Origin: UBA965 sp040396955
Lineage (GTDB): Bacteria; Chloroflexota; Chloroflexia; Chloroflexales; Roseiflexaceae
NCBI GenBank assembly: GCA_040396955.1
Contig: JBBAWX010000004.1
Span: 1-64,000, forward strand
Direction of reading: 5' to 3'
DNA: 64,000 nt
In this document: piece after piece, positions 8,358-17,532 of the stretch
Layout: each line of letters begins with the position of its first letter
How positions within the stretch are numbered: position 1 is the stretch's first letter
Notes under the pieces: model-generated
What the model was told of the DNA's origin: nothing
Seen by the model: only the letters and a program-made list of their open reading frames with translations
Database searches by the model: none
Program-made: the position numbers and the translations under genes

Positions 8358-8408
8358 GTAGATGGTTTAACACGACTCGTCAAGCACACGGAGAAAGGGG
8401 GGGCGCGC

Positions 8409-10799
8409 ATGATAGCACCACGCTGGCAGAAGGTCCTGCGTGATGTGCGGCATCAGCCGACACGCACGCTGTTGGTGGTGCTGTCGATTGCCATTGGTGT
8501 TTTTGCGTTTGGGTCAATCATTGCCGGGCTGATTGTGACCCAGCGTGAGCTCAAGGCGGCCTTTGTGGGCACAAATCCAGCCAGCGGGGTAGTGACAACG
8601 ACTGGTTTCGACGACGGTTTGGTTGATGCAGTCGCCAATCTGCCCGAAGTCGCGGCGGCGCAAGGGCGGCGCGCGGTGGCGGCACGCATCCAAATCGGGC
8701 CAGCGCAGTGGCAAGATGCCGTGTTGTACCTTGTGCCCGATGACGGCGTGACCACGGTCAACATGGTGCGGCCTGCGCAGGGGGTGTGGCCACCGCAAAA
8801 GCACACCATTCTGATTGAGCGCGCTTCGTTGGCCAAGGCACAGGCACACATCGGCGAGACGATTACGCTCGAGGTGCCCGGGCAGACGGCGCGGCAGGTG
8901 CCGGTCGTCGGCACCACGCACGATCTCAGCTTGCCACCGGCGATTATCTCGGGGCAGGTCTTTGGCTATGTCGATGCCGACACGTTGGCCTGGCTGGGCG
9001 CGCCCACCACTTTCAATCAGCTGTTGTTTGTGAGTAGCGGCGATCGCTACGACGTGGCGGCGGTGCAGGCGGTGGCGAGTACAGTCGAGCAGGTGGTCAA
9101 GCGCAGTGGGCGTGAGGTGCTCAACACCGACGTGCCCAACCCGCCCATGCAACACCCGGCCGAGGTGATTTTGCCCACGTTGATGTTTATTTTGGGGTTG
9201 CTTGGGGTGCTGGTGTTGGTGATTAGTGTGTTTTTGATTATCAACACCATGAGCGCGATTTTGACCCAGCAGACGCGCCAAATCGGCATCATGAAGGCCA
9301 TCGGGGCCAATGTGAGTCAAATTCGTCAGCTCTACTACGGGCTGGCAGTAGCGTTTGGCGGGTTGGCACTGGTGCTGGCCATTCCGGCGAGTATGCTGGG
9401 CTCGTACGGCCTCGAGCGGTTCATTGGCAGTCAGCTCAATGTCGATATCACGCACTTCGAGATGCCGTGGCAAGCGGTGCTCCTCGAAGTCATCGCCGCC
9501 ATCGCCGTGCCCGTGCTGGCCTCGACGGGCGCCATTCAGCGCGTGGTTACGCGGCCGGCGCGTGAGGCCTTGGCGGGCGACAGCGTGGCACCGCTGGGGG
9601 TAACGCCCATTGATCGGCTGATTGCCCGGGTGCCCCAGTTGAGTCGGCCGACGCGCCTGGCTCTGCGCAACACCTTTCGCCAGCGCAGTCGTTTGATGCG
9701 TACCTTGGTGGCCTTGGCGCTGGGCGGCGCGGTGTTTATTTCGGCGATGACGTTGCGCGGGTCGTTGTTTGTGACGCTCGATGCCAGTATTGCCTCGCAA
9801 CGCTACGACATCGAAGTGCAGCTGAGCCGGCCGTATCGTGTGGCCAAAGTGGCCCCGGATGTGCTGGCAGTGCCGGGTGTGGTCAGTGTCGAAAGCCTGC
9901 TCCGTGACACCATCTACCCGGTGCACGCCGACGGCAGCACGGGGGAGCGCATTGTGATGCGTGCCATGCCGGCCGATACCACCATGTTTGCGCCACGCAT
10001 GGTGGCCGGGCGGTGGTTGCAGCCTGGCGACACCGACGCCATCGTGGTCAGCACCAATATCACCCTCAAGGAGCCGAGTTACACCGTCGGCCAGCGCGTA
10101 CTGGTGCAGATTGCCGACCGTGAGGTGCCGGTGACCATTGTGGGCTACATCGAAGAACTCCAGCCGCCAATCAATCCGGCCCTGGCCTATATGACCATCG
10201 ACGGCTATACCCAGGTGGCAGGGGGCGTGGGTCGCACCGACACGTTGCGGGTGGGCACGGCCCAGCACGATGCTGCTACCCACCAGCAGATGAGCCGCAT
10301 GCTCGAGCAACAGCTCGCCGAGGCCGGGTATGATGTGCGCCTGATTCATACGCGCACCGAAGACCGTGCGATTTTGGCCGACCGCTTTAATTTGCTCAGC
10401 ATGGTGCTGTCGATTTTGTCGGTGGTGATTGCCAGCGTGGGAGCGATTGGCCTGACGGGTACGATGAGCATGAACGTGCTCGAACGCACGCGCGAAATCG
10501 GCATTATGCGGGCGGTTGGGGCTTCGGATGCCGCTGTACGGCAGGTGATTATCAGCGAAGGGGTGGTGATTGGTGGCCTGGCGTGGTTGATGGGCACGCT
10601 GATGTCGCTACCGATGAGCATGCTCATGAGCTACGCCATCGGCAAAAACTTGCTGGGGACGGGGCTTCTGTGGACATATGCGCTGTTTGCGATTTGGATC
10701 TGGTTGGTGGTGGTGTTGAGTGTGTCCGTCATTGCCAGCCGTATTCCCGCCAACAACGCCGTGCGCTTGACCGTGCGCGAGGTACTGGCATATGAATAG
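8409..10799 (+). CDS. ABC transporter permease, FtsX/MacB-type with two permease halves
   Basis: 796 residues. An N-terminal membrane helix (about 18-40) leads into a MacB-like extracytoplasmic domain. A three-helix FtsX domain begins near 255, with the cytoplasmic motif QIGIMKAIGA just after the first helix. A second helix near 430, a second extracytoplasmic domain, and a second FtsX domain from about 660 with EIGIMRAVGAS complete a duplicated architecture. Such proteins do not move substrate through the membrane core but couple ATP hydrolysis to extrusion or mechanotransmission. The start at 8409 follows GAGAAAGGGG. It is first in a TetR-controlled operon with an ATPase and a fusion lipoprotein. 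Confidence 0.88.
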   Translation: MIAPRWQKVLRDVRHQPTRTLLVVLSIAIGVFAFGSIIAGLIVTQRELKAAFVGTNPASGVVTTTGFDDGLVDAVANLPEVAAAQGRRAVAARIQIGPAQWQDAVLYLVPDDGVTTVNMVRPAQGVWPPQKHTILIERASLAKAQAHIGETITLEVPGQTARQVPVVGTTHDLSLPPAIISGQVFGYVDADTLAWLGAPTTFNQLLFVSSGDRYDVAAVQAVASTVEQVVKRSGREVLNTDVPNPPMQHPAEVILPTLMFILGLLGVLVLVISVFLIINTMSAILTQQTRQIGIMKAIGANVSQIRQLYYGLAVAFGGLALVLAIPASMLGSYGLERFIGSQLNVDITHFEMPWQAVLLEVIAAIAVPVLASTGAIQRVVTRPAREALAGDSVAPLGVTPIDRLIARVPQLSRPTRLALRNTFRQRSRLMRTLVALALGGAVFISAMTLRGSLFVTLDASIASQRYDIEVQLSRPYRVAKVAPDVLAVPGVVSVESLLRDTIYPVHADGSTGERIVMRAMPADTTMFAPRMVAGRWLQPGDTDAIVVSTNITLKEPSYTVGQRVLVQIADREVPVTIVGYIEELQPPINPALAYMTIDGYTQVAGGVGRTDTLRVGTAQHDAATHQQMSRMLEQQLAEAGYDVRLIHTRTEDRAILADRFNLLSMVLSILSVVIASVGAIGLTGTMSMNVLERTREIGIMRAVGASDAAVRQVIISEGVVIGGLAWLMGTLMSLPMSMLMSYAIGKNLLGTGLLWTYALFAIWIWLVVVLSVSVIASRIPANNAVRLTVREVLAYE

Positions 10800-10819
10800 G
10801 CGAATGCGAGGAGCGTGCC

Positions 10820-11569
10820 ATGATGTTTGATAGGTGGAAATCACGGGTGCCAGCGCCGACGGTAGTGCCTCCATACGATGCGGCCACGCCGATTGTGGAC
10901 CTCCGGCAGGTGGTCAAAGAATACGCCACCGCCGCTGGCCCCTACCGCGCCTTGCGCGGGGTCGATTTGACGGTGGCACGGGGCGAATTTGTGGCGGTGG
11001 TGGGTAAATCGGGCAGCGGCAAATCAACCCTGATGAACATGATTACGGGCATTGATCGCCCGACCACGGGCGAGGTCATTGTGGCCGGTACTGCGCTGAC
11101 GCACCTCGACGAGAATGCGTTGGCCGAGTGGCGCGGGCGCAATCTGGGCATCATTTTCCAGTTCTTTCAACTCTTGCCCACACTGACGGTGGCCGAAAAC
11201 GTGATGCTCCCCATGGATTTTTGCAATTACGGCAGTGAGATCGAGCGGCGCCCGCGTGCTTTACAACTGCTCGAGCAAATGGAGCTCAGCGAGCAAGCTG
11301 ACAAACTGCCGGCGGCGCTGTCGGGCGGGCAACAACAGCGCGTGGCGATTGCGCGCGCGCTCGCCAACGATCCGCCGCTGCTGATGGCCGACGAGCCGAC
11401 AGGTAATCTCGACAGCCGCACGGCCGATGCCATCTTTCGCCTGTTTCAAGAGCTGGCAACACAGGGAAAAACGGTGGTCATGGTGACACACGACATGGAT
11501 TTGGCGCGGCGAGCTGGCCGGGCCGTGCTGGTGACGGATGGTCAAATTACGCATACAGAAGGGAAATAA
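10820..11569 (+). CDS. ABC transporter ATP-binding protein (LolD/MacB type)
   Basis: 249 residues. Walker A is GKSGSGKST (about 68-76), the Q loop is in FQFFQLLPTLTV, the signature is LSGGQQQRVAIARAL, Walker B is PPLLMADEPTGNLDS and the switch histidine is in VTHD. It powers the FtsX-type permease encoded 20 bases upstream. ATGs at 10820 and 10823 are both possible behind a GCGAGGAG site. Confidence 0.92.
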   Translation: MMFDRWKSRVPAPTVVPPYDAATPIVDLRQVVKEYATAAGPYRALRGVDLTVARGEFVAVVGKSGSGKSTLMNMITGIDRPTTGEVIVAGTALTHLDENALAEWRGRNLGIIFQFFQLLPTLTVAENVMLPMDFCNYGSEIERRPRALQLLEQMELSEQADKLPAALSGGQQQRVAIARALANDPPLLMADEPTGNLDSRTADAIFRLFQELATQGKTVVMVTHDMDLARRAGRAVLVTDGQITHTEGK

Positions 11570-11571
11570 CG

Positions 11572-13059
11572 ATGAACATGCGTGGAAATCTGCTCTGGCT
11601 AGCCGTGGTATTGGCTGCCTGTGGCAATACGCCAAGTGCGGAGCCGCTGACTCCCGTGGTCCCAGCGTCGAGCACGGCAGCTCACCAGGTGGTTGCCGAT
11701 GGGCGGGTGCTTCCCGCCCAAGATGCGACACTGAATTTTTTACAGGCGGGGCGGGTCACCGAGATTTTGGTGGATGAAGGTGACACGGTGCAGGCCGGCC
11801 AAGCGCTCATCCGTCTCGATCGGGTGGCATTGCAACTGCGCGTTGATCAAGCCCAAGTCGCACTCGATCGGGCGCAGGCCAAGTACGACCAACTACTTGC
11901 CGGTGCGGCCACGGAGTCGATTGCCGTGGCAGAAGCGGGAGTGAGCAAGGCCAAAGCGGCGGCCACGCAGGTCAGCGCCAACGTGTCGAATGCGGATATA
12001 ACGGCGGCGAAAGCCGAGCTGACGCAGGCCAAGCAGGCCCTAGCCAATGTGCTCGACCCGCAGGCCGATACCCGGGCCGTGGCGGATGCGGCAGTACAGC
12101 AGGCGGATGCGAATGTGGCGCAACAAAAGACGACGCTGTCGGCGGCCAAATCGAGCGCCAAATTGGCCATGGATCAGGCAACGGAGGCCTTGAGCCAAGC
12201 TCAGATTTCCTATCAATCGAGCAAAGAAAACTGGCAGTACGTGCTCGACAACGACCGTGATCCCTTTTTGACCAAGATGAAGCTCAGTGATGCGCAAAAG
12301 GCCAACTACTACGACGCCATGCAAAAGGCCGAATCGGCGATGCGCGTGGCCGAATCCAACGTGGCCAAAGCTCGGGTGACGTATGAACAGGCGCTGCAAA
12401 ACGAGGCGAGTGGTGTGCAGGCTGCAGAAGCCACGCTCAGCGATGCCCAGGCCCGCCGCGATCAGGTGGTGTCTCCCGATACGGCGGTGGTAGCGGCGGC
12501 TCAAGCGCGCGTGGCCGCGGCCGAAGCCAATCTCAACCGCCTGTTGGGGAGCTCTCGTGCGGCCCAGCTCGACATGGCGGCGGCCGATGTGGCCCAGGCC
12601 GAAGCGCAACTCGCCCAAGTGGCTGCCCCGCCGCGTGACGTGGATGTGGCCATCCTCAAGAGTGAGGTCGATGCCGCCAAGGTGGCACTCGATCAGGCCA
12701 AGTATGAGTATGACCAGGCCACACTGACGGCGCCATTTGCTGGCGACGTGGCCACGATTGCGGTCAGTGTGGGCGAGGTCGTATCCCCTAGTACGGCGGC
12801 CGTGACGATGCTTGATGCTCGTACATGGCACGTCGAAACCGAGGATTTGAGTGAGCTAGACGTGGTGCATGTGGCGGCCGGGGATGCGGTAGAGGTCACC
12901 GTCGACGCCTTGCCCGATGTGATGCTCGCAGGCACCGTGCGCCAGGTGCAGGCCCTTGGGACCAATCGCCAGGGCGACATCGTCTACACGGTGGTAGTCG
13001 ATTTGAATGAAAGCGATCCGCGCCTGCGTTGGAACATGACCGCGACGATTATGAAATAA
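11572..13059 (+). CDS. Membrane-fusion (HlyD/RND-adaptor-type) lipoprotein
   Basis: 495 residues. It opens with a lipoprotein signal ending LAVVLAACG (lipobox cysteine near residue 23). A biotinyl-lipoyl half motif (GRVTEILVDEGDTVQAGQ) comes next, then a very long Ala/Gln/Lys-rich alpha-helical hairpin (about 85-370), then the second lipoyl half (LTAPFAGDVATIAVSVGE) and a beta-barrel domain. It starts two bases after the ATPase stop. As a periplasm/cell-surface-facing adaptor it completes a MacAB-like exporter; no outer-membrane channel gene is nearby, consistent with a monoderm cell. Confidence 0.87.
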   Translation: MNMRGNLLWLAVVLAACGNTPSAEPLTPVVPASSTAAHQVVADGRVLPAQDATLNFLQAGRVTEILVDEGDTVQAGQALIRLDRVALQLRVDQAQVALDRAQAKYDQLLAGAATESIAVAEAGVSKAKAAATQVSANVSNADITAAKAELTQAKQALANVLDPQADTRAVADAAVQQADANVAQQKTTLSAAKSSAKLAMDQATEALSQAQISYQSSKENWQYVLDNDRDPFLTKMKLSDAQKANYYDAMQKAESAMRVAESNVAKARVTYEQALQNEASGVQAAEATLSDAQARRDQVVSPDTAVVAAAQARVAAAEANLNRLLGSSRAAQLDMAAADVAQAEAQLAQVAAPPRDVDVAILKSEVDAAKVALDQAKYEYDQATLTAPFAGDVATIAVSVGEVVSPSTAAVTMLDARTWHVETEDLSELDVVHVAAGDAVEVTVDALPDVMLAGTVRQVQALGTNRQGDIVYTVVVDLNESDPRLRWNMTATIMK

Positions 13060-13114
13060 GTGGATGCAACAAAAAACGTGCGCTCTGTTAGTCGGGTCTC
13101 CGCGCCAATAGAGC

Positions 13115-14359
13115 TCACGACCTGTGTGTGCGCCACCACGTGAGTATCTGGTCGCACCATGCCCGAAGTAACAGATGGAGTGGCACCGGTGCCAACGTTG
13201 CGCTAGGCGGGAATGGGTCAGCGTCGTTCATTTTGGCGTATACATAGCGCAAAATCTCGTATCCGGTGGCAATCACGGGGGTGGCGAGCAGAGCGCCAAG
13301 AATGCCGGCGGCGACCGTGCCGACAAGTACACCCGTCATCACCACGAGCGGCGACAATCCGACCGCATCCCCGAGCACACGTGGCACGATGATGCTGTTT
13401 TCGAGTTGTTGCAGGAGTAAATAAAAAGCGAGTACGAGTAATGCCAGCCATGCCGGGCTGATGTCGATGTAGGTCGATCCCTGCAACAGTGCGACGATGA
13501 CCGCCGGGATGGTAGCAATCACGGGCCCAAGATTGGGGATGATTTCGAGTATTCCGGCTACGATGGCGAGGCTAATGGCCCCAGGCACGCCGAGGATGGT
13601 CAGTCCCACCCAGCTGAGCACGCCGATGATGAGCATGAGCGTGATTTGCCCCCGAAAAAACGCATTCCAGGTGTTGCCGATGCGCGTGAATAGCTGGTCC
13701 ATTTCGTGTTGGTATATTTCTGGCACCAAGTTGAGTAGGTTTTGCCGGTACGTATGGGCTTCGAGGCTCATGTACATGGAGGCCAAGAAGATAAAAATAA
13801 TCAAGATGATGACCGAAAACACATTGCCAATCAGACCGGCCGCCGCTCCAAAAGTGGTAGTGAGCGCCGCTTGGAGCGATTGTAAGATGGTTGAAAAGGC
13901 AGGAATCTCGACACTGGCAGTCTGTAAAAGTTGTTGTAGCTCACTTAACGCGGCATCGACGGTGCGATCAAGCGATTGGTCAATGGCGGCATTGGGCATG
14001 GGCAAGTCTTTGAGACCGGTGAGTGTGGCAAAGACCCAGGTAATGATTTGCTGCACGATCCGTGGATAGTCGATGCTGAGGATGTAACGAAAGGCGTCGA
14101 TGATGGCTGGCAACAGGAGCACGACGACGAGTGGCACGATGAAGGCCACCACGAGGTAGGTCAGCGTGACGGCCAGGCTCAGTGAGCAACGCAGGCGCTG
14201 TTGTGCCCAGCTGATGACCGGGCGGACCATGACTGCAAGTAGGGCGGCAATGATGAGTAGCGGGATCACCGAGCTACTCAAGTAGAGCGTATAAATGCCC
14301 AAAACAGCAATGGCGATGCCGGCTGTGTACTTGGTGGCAGGGCTCCAACTCGGTCGCAT
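13115..14359 (-). CDS. AI-2E-family transporter (PerM/UPF0118-like permease)
   Basis: 414 residues with about eight membrane helices and the characteristic C-terminal region (ALVVMTGVLVGTVAAGILGALLATPV is its core). Members of this family export autoinducer-2, transport sodium/protons or remain uncharacterised; sequence alone does not decide. The ATG at 14359 follows AAGGAG; an upstream ATG at 14437 has no such support. Its 3' end faces the efflux operon. Confidence 0.8.
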   Translation of the reverse strand: MRPSWSPATKYTAGIAIAVLGIYTLYLSSSVIPLLIIAALLAVMVRPVISWAQQRLRCSLSLAVTLTYLVVAFIVPLVVVLLLPAIIDAFRYILSIDYPRIVQQIITWVFATLTGLKDLPMPNAAIDQSLDRTVDAALSELQQLLQTASVEIPAFSTILQSLQAALTTTFGAAAGLIGNVFSVIILIIFIFLASMYMSLEAHTYRQNLLNLVPEIYQHEMDQLFTRIGNTWNAFFRGQITLMLIIGVLSWVGLTILGVPGAISLAIVAGILEIIPNLGPVIATIPAVIVALLQGSTYIDISPAWLALLVLAFYLLLQQLENSIIVPRVLGDAVGLSPLVVMTGVLVGTVAAGILGALLATPVIATGYEILRYVYAKMNDADPFPPSATLAPVPLHLLLRAWCDQILTWWRTHRS

Positions 14360-14489
14360 GCGGCAACTCCTTGGTCGACAATCAATGGTGTGCGAGGTCT
14401 GATTCTCTCGGTAGTGTAACACGACACACAGATCCATGATGCCTGTATGATGAGAGAAACATGTTTCACGCCACAGAGGAGATCCGTCT

Positions 14490-15206
14490 ATGACCGTCCA
14501 GTATCTCGATTTACTCCCGCATCAATTCCGCACACGCCTTGCGGCGTGCCCGGTCGCCTATCTGCCACTCGGCACCCTCGAATGGCACGGTGAACACATG
14601 GCCCTCGGCAGTGATGCCCTCATTGCTCGCGGGCTTTTCACCCGGGTGGCACAAACGTTTGGTGGCATTGTGATGCCACCCCTCTTTCTTGGTCCCGATC
14701 GGATTCGCCGCGAAGCCGATGGCACGACGTTGGTCGGCATGGAATACGCCGACAGCACCACCCCACCGCGCCAACTCGATGGCGGCTGTTATTGGGTGGC
14801 CGATGGCGTGTTTTTGCAGATGCTCGAAAGCATCGTGGTACAGGTCAAACGGGCCGGATTCACCGTATTGGTGGCCGACGGGCATGGGCCATCACGCTGG
14901 ATGTGGGGCGATTATGCCCCCAAGTGGCAGGCGCAGTACGGCATCCGCCTCGTCAGTGTCAAACACGATATCCCACAGGGCTGGGTCAGCCAAATCGACC
15001 ATGCCGCCCAAAACGAAACCTCGCTGATGATGGCCTTGCATCCCGATCTCGTGGATTTGGCGCAGCTGGGCACTGACCGGAGTGTCTCCCCTCAAGGGGT
15101 GGGTGGCATTGACCCGCGTGATGCTAGTGTGGCGCACGGCGAGGCCTGCTTGCAGGCGAGCGCAGATGCCTTGATTGCCGTGTTGCGCACCGCTCTCGAA
15201 CGGTAA
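14490..15206 (+). CDS. Creatininase-family amidohydrolase
   Basis: 238 residues of the creatinine amidohydrolase fold, a Mn/Zn enzyme class that opens cyclic amides or acts on formamides. Metal ligands are visible in GTLEWHGEHMALGSDALI (residues 28-45), VADGHGPSR (about 129-137) and NETS (about 175). Starts at 14490 after GAGGAGA. The small GNAT gene downstream may be co-transcribed. Substrate unknown. Confidence 0.82.
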   Translation: MTVQYLDLLPHQFRTRLAACPVAYLPLGTLEWHGEHMALGSDALIARGLFTRVAQTFGGIVMPPLFLGPDRIRREADGTTLVGMEYADSTTPPRQLDGGCYWVADGVFLQMLESIVVQVKRAGFTVLVADGHGPSRWMWGDYAPKWQAQYGIRLVSVKHDIPQGWVSQIDHAAQNETSLMMALHPDLVDLAQLGTDRSVSPQGVGGIDPRDASVAHGEACLQASADALIAVLRTALER

Positions 15207-15277
15207 CCGTGTGGGGGAATGTGGCTCCATGGTATGATGAATAGCGCATCTTGTTCATGAGAAAGCGACATACGGTA

Positions 15278-15742
15278 ATGACGACGCAGATTGCGCTGGA
15301 GCGCCCCGATACCCCTGATGTGGCACAGCTGGTCTACGATTTGCAGAGCTACCTCGAGCAGTTTTATCCGCCCGAGAGCCAGCACGGCTTCAGCATCGAT
15401 CAGTTGGTTGCCCAGCAGGTTGATTTTTTTGTGGCGCGTATTGATGGGGTGGCGGCGGGTTGTTGTGGTGTGAAGTTTTATGACTACGACGGCGGTTTCG
15501 GCGAGATCAAGCGCATGTACGTGCCACCGGCCTACCGTGGGCGTGGCCTCGCCAAACAACTACTCGCACAGGTCGAAGCACATACCCGGGCCCAAGGGTA
15601 CACGGTGTTGCGCCTCGAGACCGGCATCCACCAGCACGAAGCATTGGCACTGTACGAGTGGTTTGGGTTTGTGCTGATTCCACCGTTCGGTGAATACACC
15701 ACTGACCCGCTCAGTATCTGTTACGAAAAAAAGTTGACGTAA
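15278..15742 (+). CDS. GNAT-family N-acetyltransferase
   Basis: 154 residues. The acetyl-CoA binding motif A is EIKRMYVPPAYRGRGLAKQLL, followed by a typical beta-strand/helix end (VLRLETGIHQHEALALYEWFGF). In-frame starts also exist at 15251 (TTG) and 15257; none has a strong ribosome site. It transfers an acetyl group to an unknown small molecule or protein. A strong hairpin terminator follows. Confidence 0.82.
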   Translation: MTTQIALERPDTPDVAQLVYDLQSYLEQFYPPESQHGFSIDQLVAQQVDFFVARIDGVAAGCCGVKFYDYDGGFGEIKRMYVPPAYRGRGLAKQLLAQVEAHTRAQGYTVLRLETGIHQHEALALYEWFGFVLIPPFGEYTTDPLSICYEKKLT

Positions 15743-15762
15743 TGCGAAGCGGCCGAAGGAAA

Positions 15763-15800
15763 AAACAGCACGCATCCGCATGACGGGTGCGTGCTGTTGT
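15763..15800. terminator. Strong bidirectional hairpin terminator
   Basis: AACAGCACGCATCCG pairs with CGGGTGCGTGCTGTT around a short loop. It has As on the left and Ts on the right. It lies between the convergent GNAT and dsbB genes and can serve both. Confidence 0.8.
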
Positions 15801-15820
15801 GGTTGGTGCAGGAGTGCGGA

Positions 15821-16288
15821 TTAGGCTGGATCTGCTTCGACGGCAGTAGTCTGATAAATCACCCAGCAGGTGGCACTGATGAGTACAAAGGCGGTCAACG
15901 ACATGAAGGGGATGTTGATGAAGCCGTAGAGGTCGATGTAATCGACCGTGCAGGGCACCCCCGTGTTGCAGGGCGGCGGCGGGAACCAGTCGGTTTTGAT
16001 GAGCAGGTAGTGGTACAAGGCCAAGAGTGCTCCAGGTACGCTGAACGGCAAAACCAGCAGTGGGATACCGGCGATGTCTTTGCGCACGATGCTCATGCCG
16101 GTGATGATGACCAGCGGGTACATCAGGATGCGCTGGTACCAGCACAGCATGCAGGGGATCCAGCCAAAGACCTCGCTAAACGTCAGGCTGCCGATGGTGG
16201 CGATGAGTGCCACGCCTAGTACGATGTATGGCAACGCGCGTTCGCCGATGTCGGCATTGGGCAGATGAGAACTGTCGGATTGTGTCAT
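15821..16288 (-). CDS. Disulfide bond formation protein (DsbB/BdbC/VKOR-like quinone reductase)
   Basis: 155 residues with four membrane helices. The first redox pair is in IPCMLCWYQRI (about residues 45-55); a second Cys pair is in the extracytoplasmic loop PPCNTGVPCT. These match BdbC-type DsbB proteins, which reoxidise a thiol oxidase partner and pass electrons to quinone. No DsbA-type partner lies in the window. Confidence 0.88.
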   Translation of the reverse strand: MTQSDSSHLPNADIGERALPYIVLGVALIATIGSLTFSEVFGWIPCMLCWYQRILMYPLVIITGMSIVRKDIAGIPLLVLPFSVPGALLALYHYLLIKTDWFPPPPCNTGVPCTVDYIDLYGFINIPFMSLTAFVLISATCWVIYQTTAVEADPA

Positions 16289-16379
16289 GGTTGGTACTCA
16301 TTGGTGCGCGCAAGCTACGCACACGCTGTCGAAATTGTAAAAACAGACGGCATTTGTGTCAAATCATGGCATCTGTGGG

Positions 16380-16889
16380 TCAGTATACGAAGATACCGAT
16401 GATGCCTGCGAGGAGCAAAATGATGGGAATGGGGATTTTCCGTGTATATGCGAGGCCTAACGCTCCGAGTGCGATGACAATGCTCCGTACATCGATGCCG
16501 TTTTGTTGCATGATACGCGCCAAAATGACCACAAAAATACTGGCCACTGCCAGGGTGAGTCCACGCACAAAGCCTTGGATGCCCGGATGCTCGCCGTGGC
16601 GTTGGTACACACCAAAAATAGCAATTGCAATGAATGGCGGCAGGAGAATGGCGATAAACGACAACAACGACCCACGGAGACCGTCGATGAGGTAGGCGAA
16701 ACTAATCACCCACAAGCCGGTGGGCCCCGGGGTGATTTGCCCGATGGCGAGGGCCTCCGCAAAGTGGTGCTCGCTGGCCCAGCCTAGGCTGATGAGGTCG
16801 TCGTGCAAGATGGGCAAATTGCCCGTGCCCGAGGTTGAAAACAGCGATGATTTGAGCAAAAACCAAAACCACAGCCAAGGGTCAATCAT
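16380..16889 (-). CDS. Chromate transporter half (ChrA family), second gene
   Basis: 169 residues, about five membrane helices, with the family motif GQITPGPTGLWV and a first segment FSTSGTGNLPIL. It is one half of a CHR anion transporter encoded by two short genes. Its ATG at 16889 overlaps the stop of the upstream half (ATGA) and has GGAG upstream. Together the halves probably form a heterodimeric chromate/sulfate-type anion transporter. Confidence 0.82.
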   Translation of the reverse strand: MIDPWLWFWFLLKSSLFSTSGTGNLPILHDDLISLGWASEHHFAEALAIGQITPGPTGLWVISFAYLIDGLRGSLLSFIAILLPPFIAIAIFGVYQRHGEHPGIQGFVRGLTLAVASIFVVILARIMQQNGIDVRSIVIALGALGLAYTRKIPIPIILLLAGIIGIFVY

Positions 16890-17482
16890 GGCGTTTCTCC
16901 GCGTCGAAAGAGCCAAAATCCGATGCCCATGACCAGCCCCGCCCCCCACAAGACGATGATGGTGGGGATGTGACTAAAGAGGAGGAGTGCTGGGGCCATG
17001 ATGATGACGATGATGGTGAGTATGAGCGGAAATCTACCCTCGCGGTAGCTACTCTGCACGGTCGGGCGAAGCATTTGTACGACCAAGATGAGCCCAATGC
17101 CGACGGTCGCGGGGATGATGCCCTGCAGGGCGGCTGCCACCATGGGTTGATCGCGGATGAGGGTGTACCCGGCGGTGATGAGCACGGTGAGGGAAATACT
17201 CGGGAGCAGGAGCCCGAGCAGTGAAACCACGGCTCCGGCAAATCCTGCGACTTTCCAGCCGACGAGCACCGTATGCCCCAGAATGTTAATACCGGGAGCG
17301 ATTTGCACGATGCCCCAGTACAGCGCATAATCTTCGTCACTCAGCCAGTGTTGTTCTTCGACAACCACTTTGCGCATCAAATACAGCGTTGTGGCACCAC
17401 CGCCAAACGATTGGATGCCGATGCCGGCCCAAGTTCGGAATAGGTGCCACAACGAAACAGGGTGATTGATATTCATCAACAT
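16886..17482 (-). CDS. Chromate transporter half (ChrA family), first gene
   Basis: About 198 residues with five to six membrane helices. Family motifs are IGIQSFGGGATTLYLMRK near the N-terminus and QIAPGINILGHT. Starts at 17482, 17476 or 17512 are possible; none has a well-spaced ribosome site. The longer open frame to 17908 lies antisense to the next gene and is not coding. Confidence 0.8.
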   Translation of the reverse strand: MLMNINHPVSLWHLFRTWAGIGIQSFGGGATTLYLMRKVVVEEQHWLSDEDYALYWGIVQIAPGINILGHTVLVGWKVAGFAGAVVSLLGLLLPSISLTVLITAGYTLIRDQPMVAAALQGIIPATVGIGLILVVQMLRPTVQSSYREGRFPLILTIIVIIMAPALLLFSHIPTIIVLWGAGLVMGIGFWLFRRGETP

Positions 17483-17532
17483 CTCAATATTGTGGTGAAT
17501 GCCCTCCCCCATTGTACCTGATGCACGGTGGT

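Noticed and set aside
8514..10349. A 611-codon minus-strand frame opposite the FtsX-type permease
   Set aside because: Low-complexity His/Arg-rich translation with no family resemblance; antisense artefact of codon bias.
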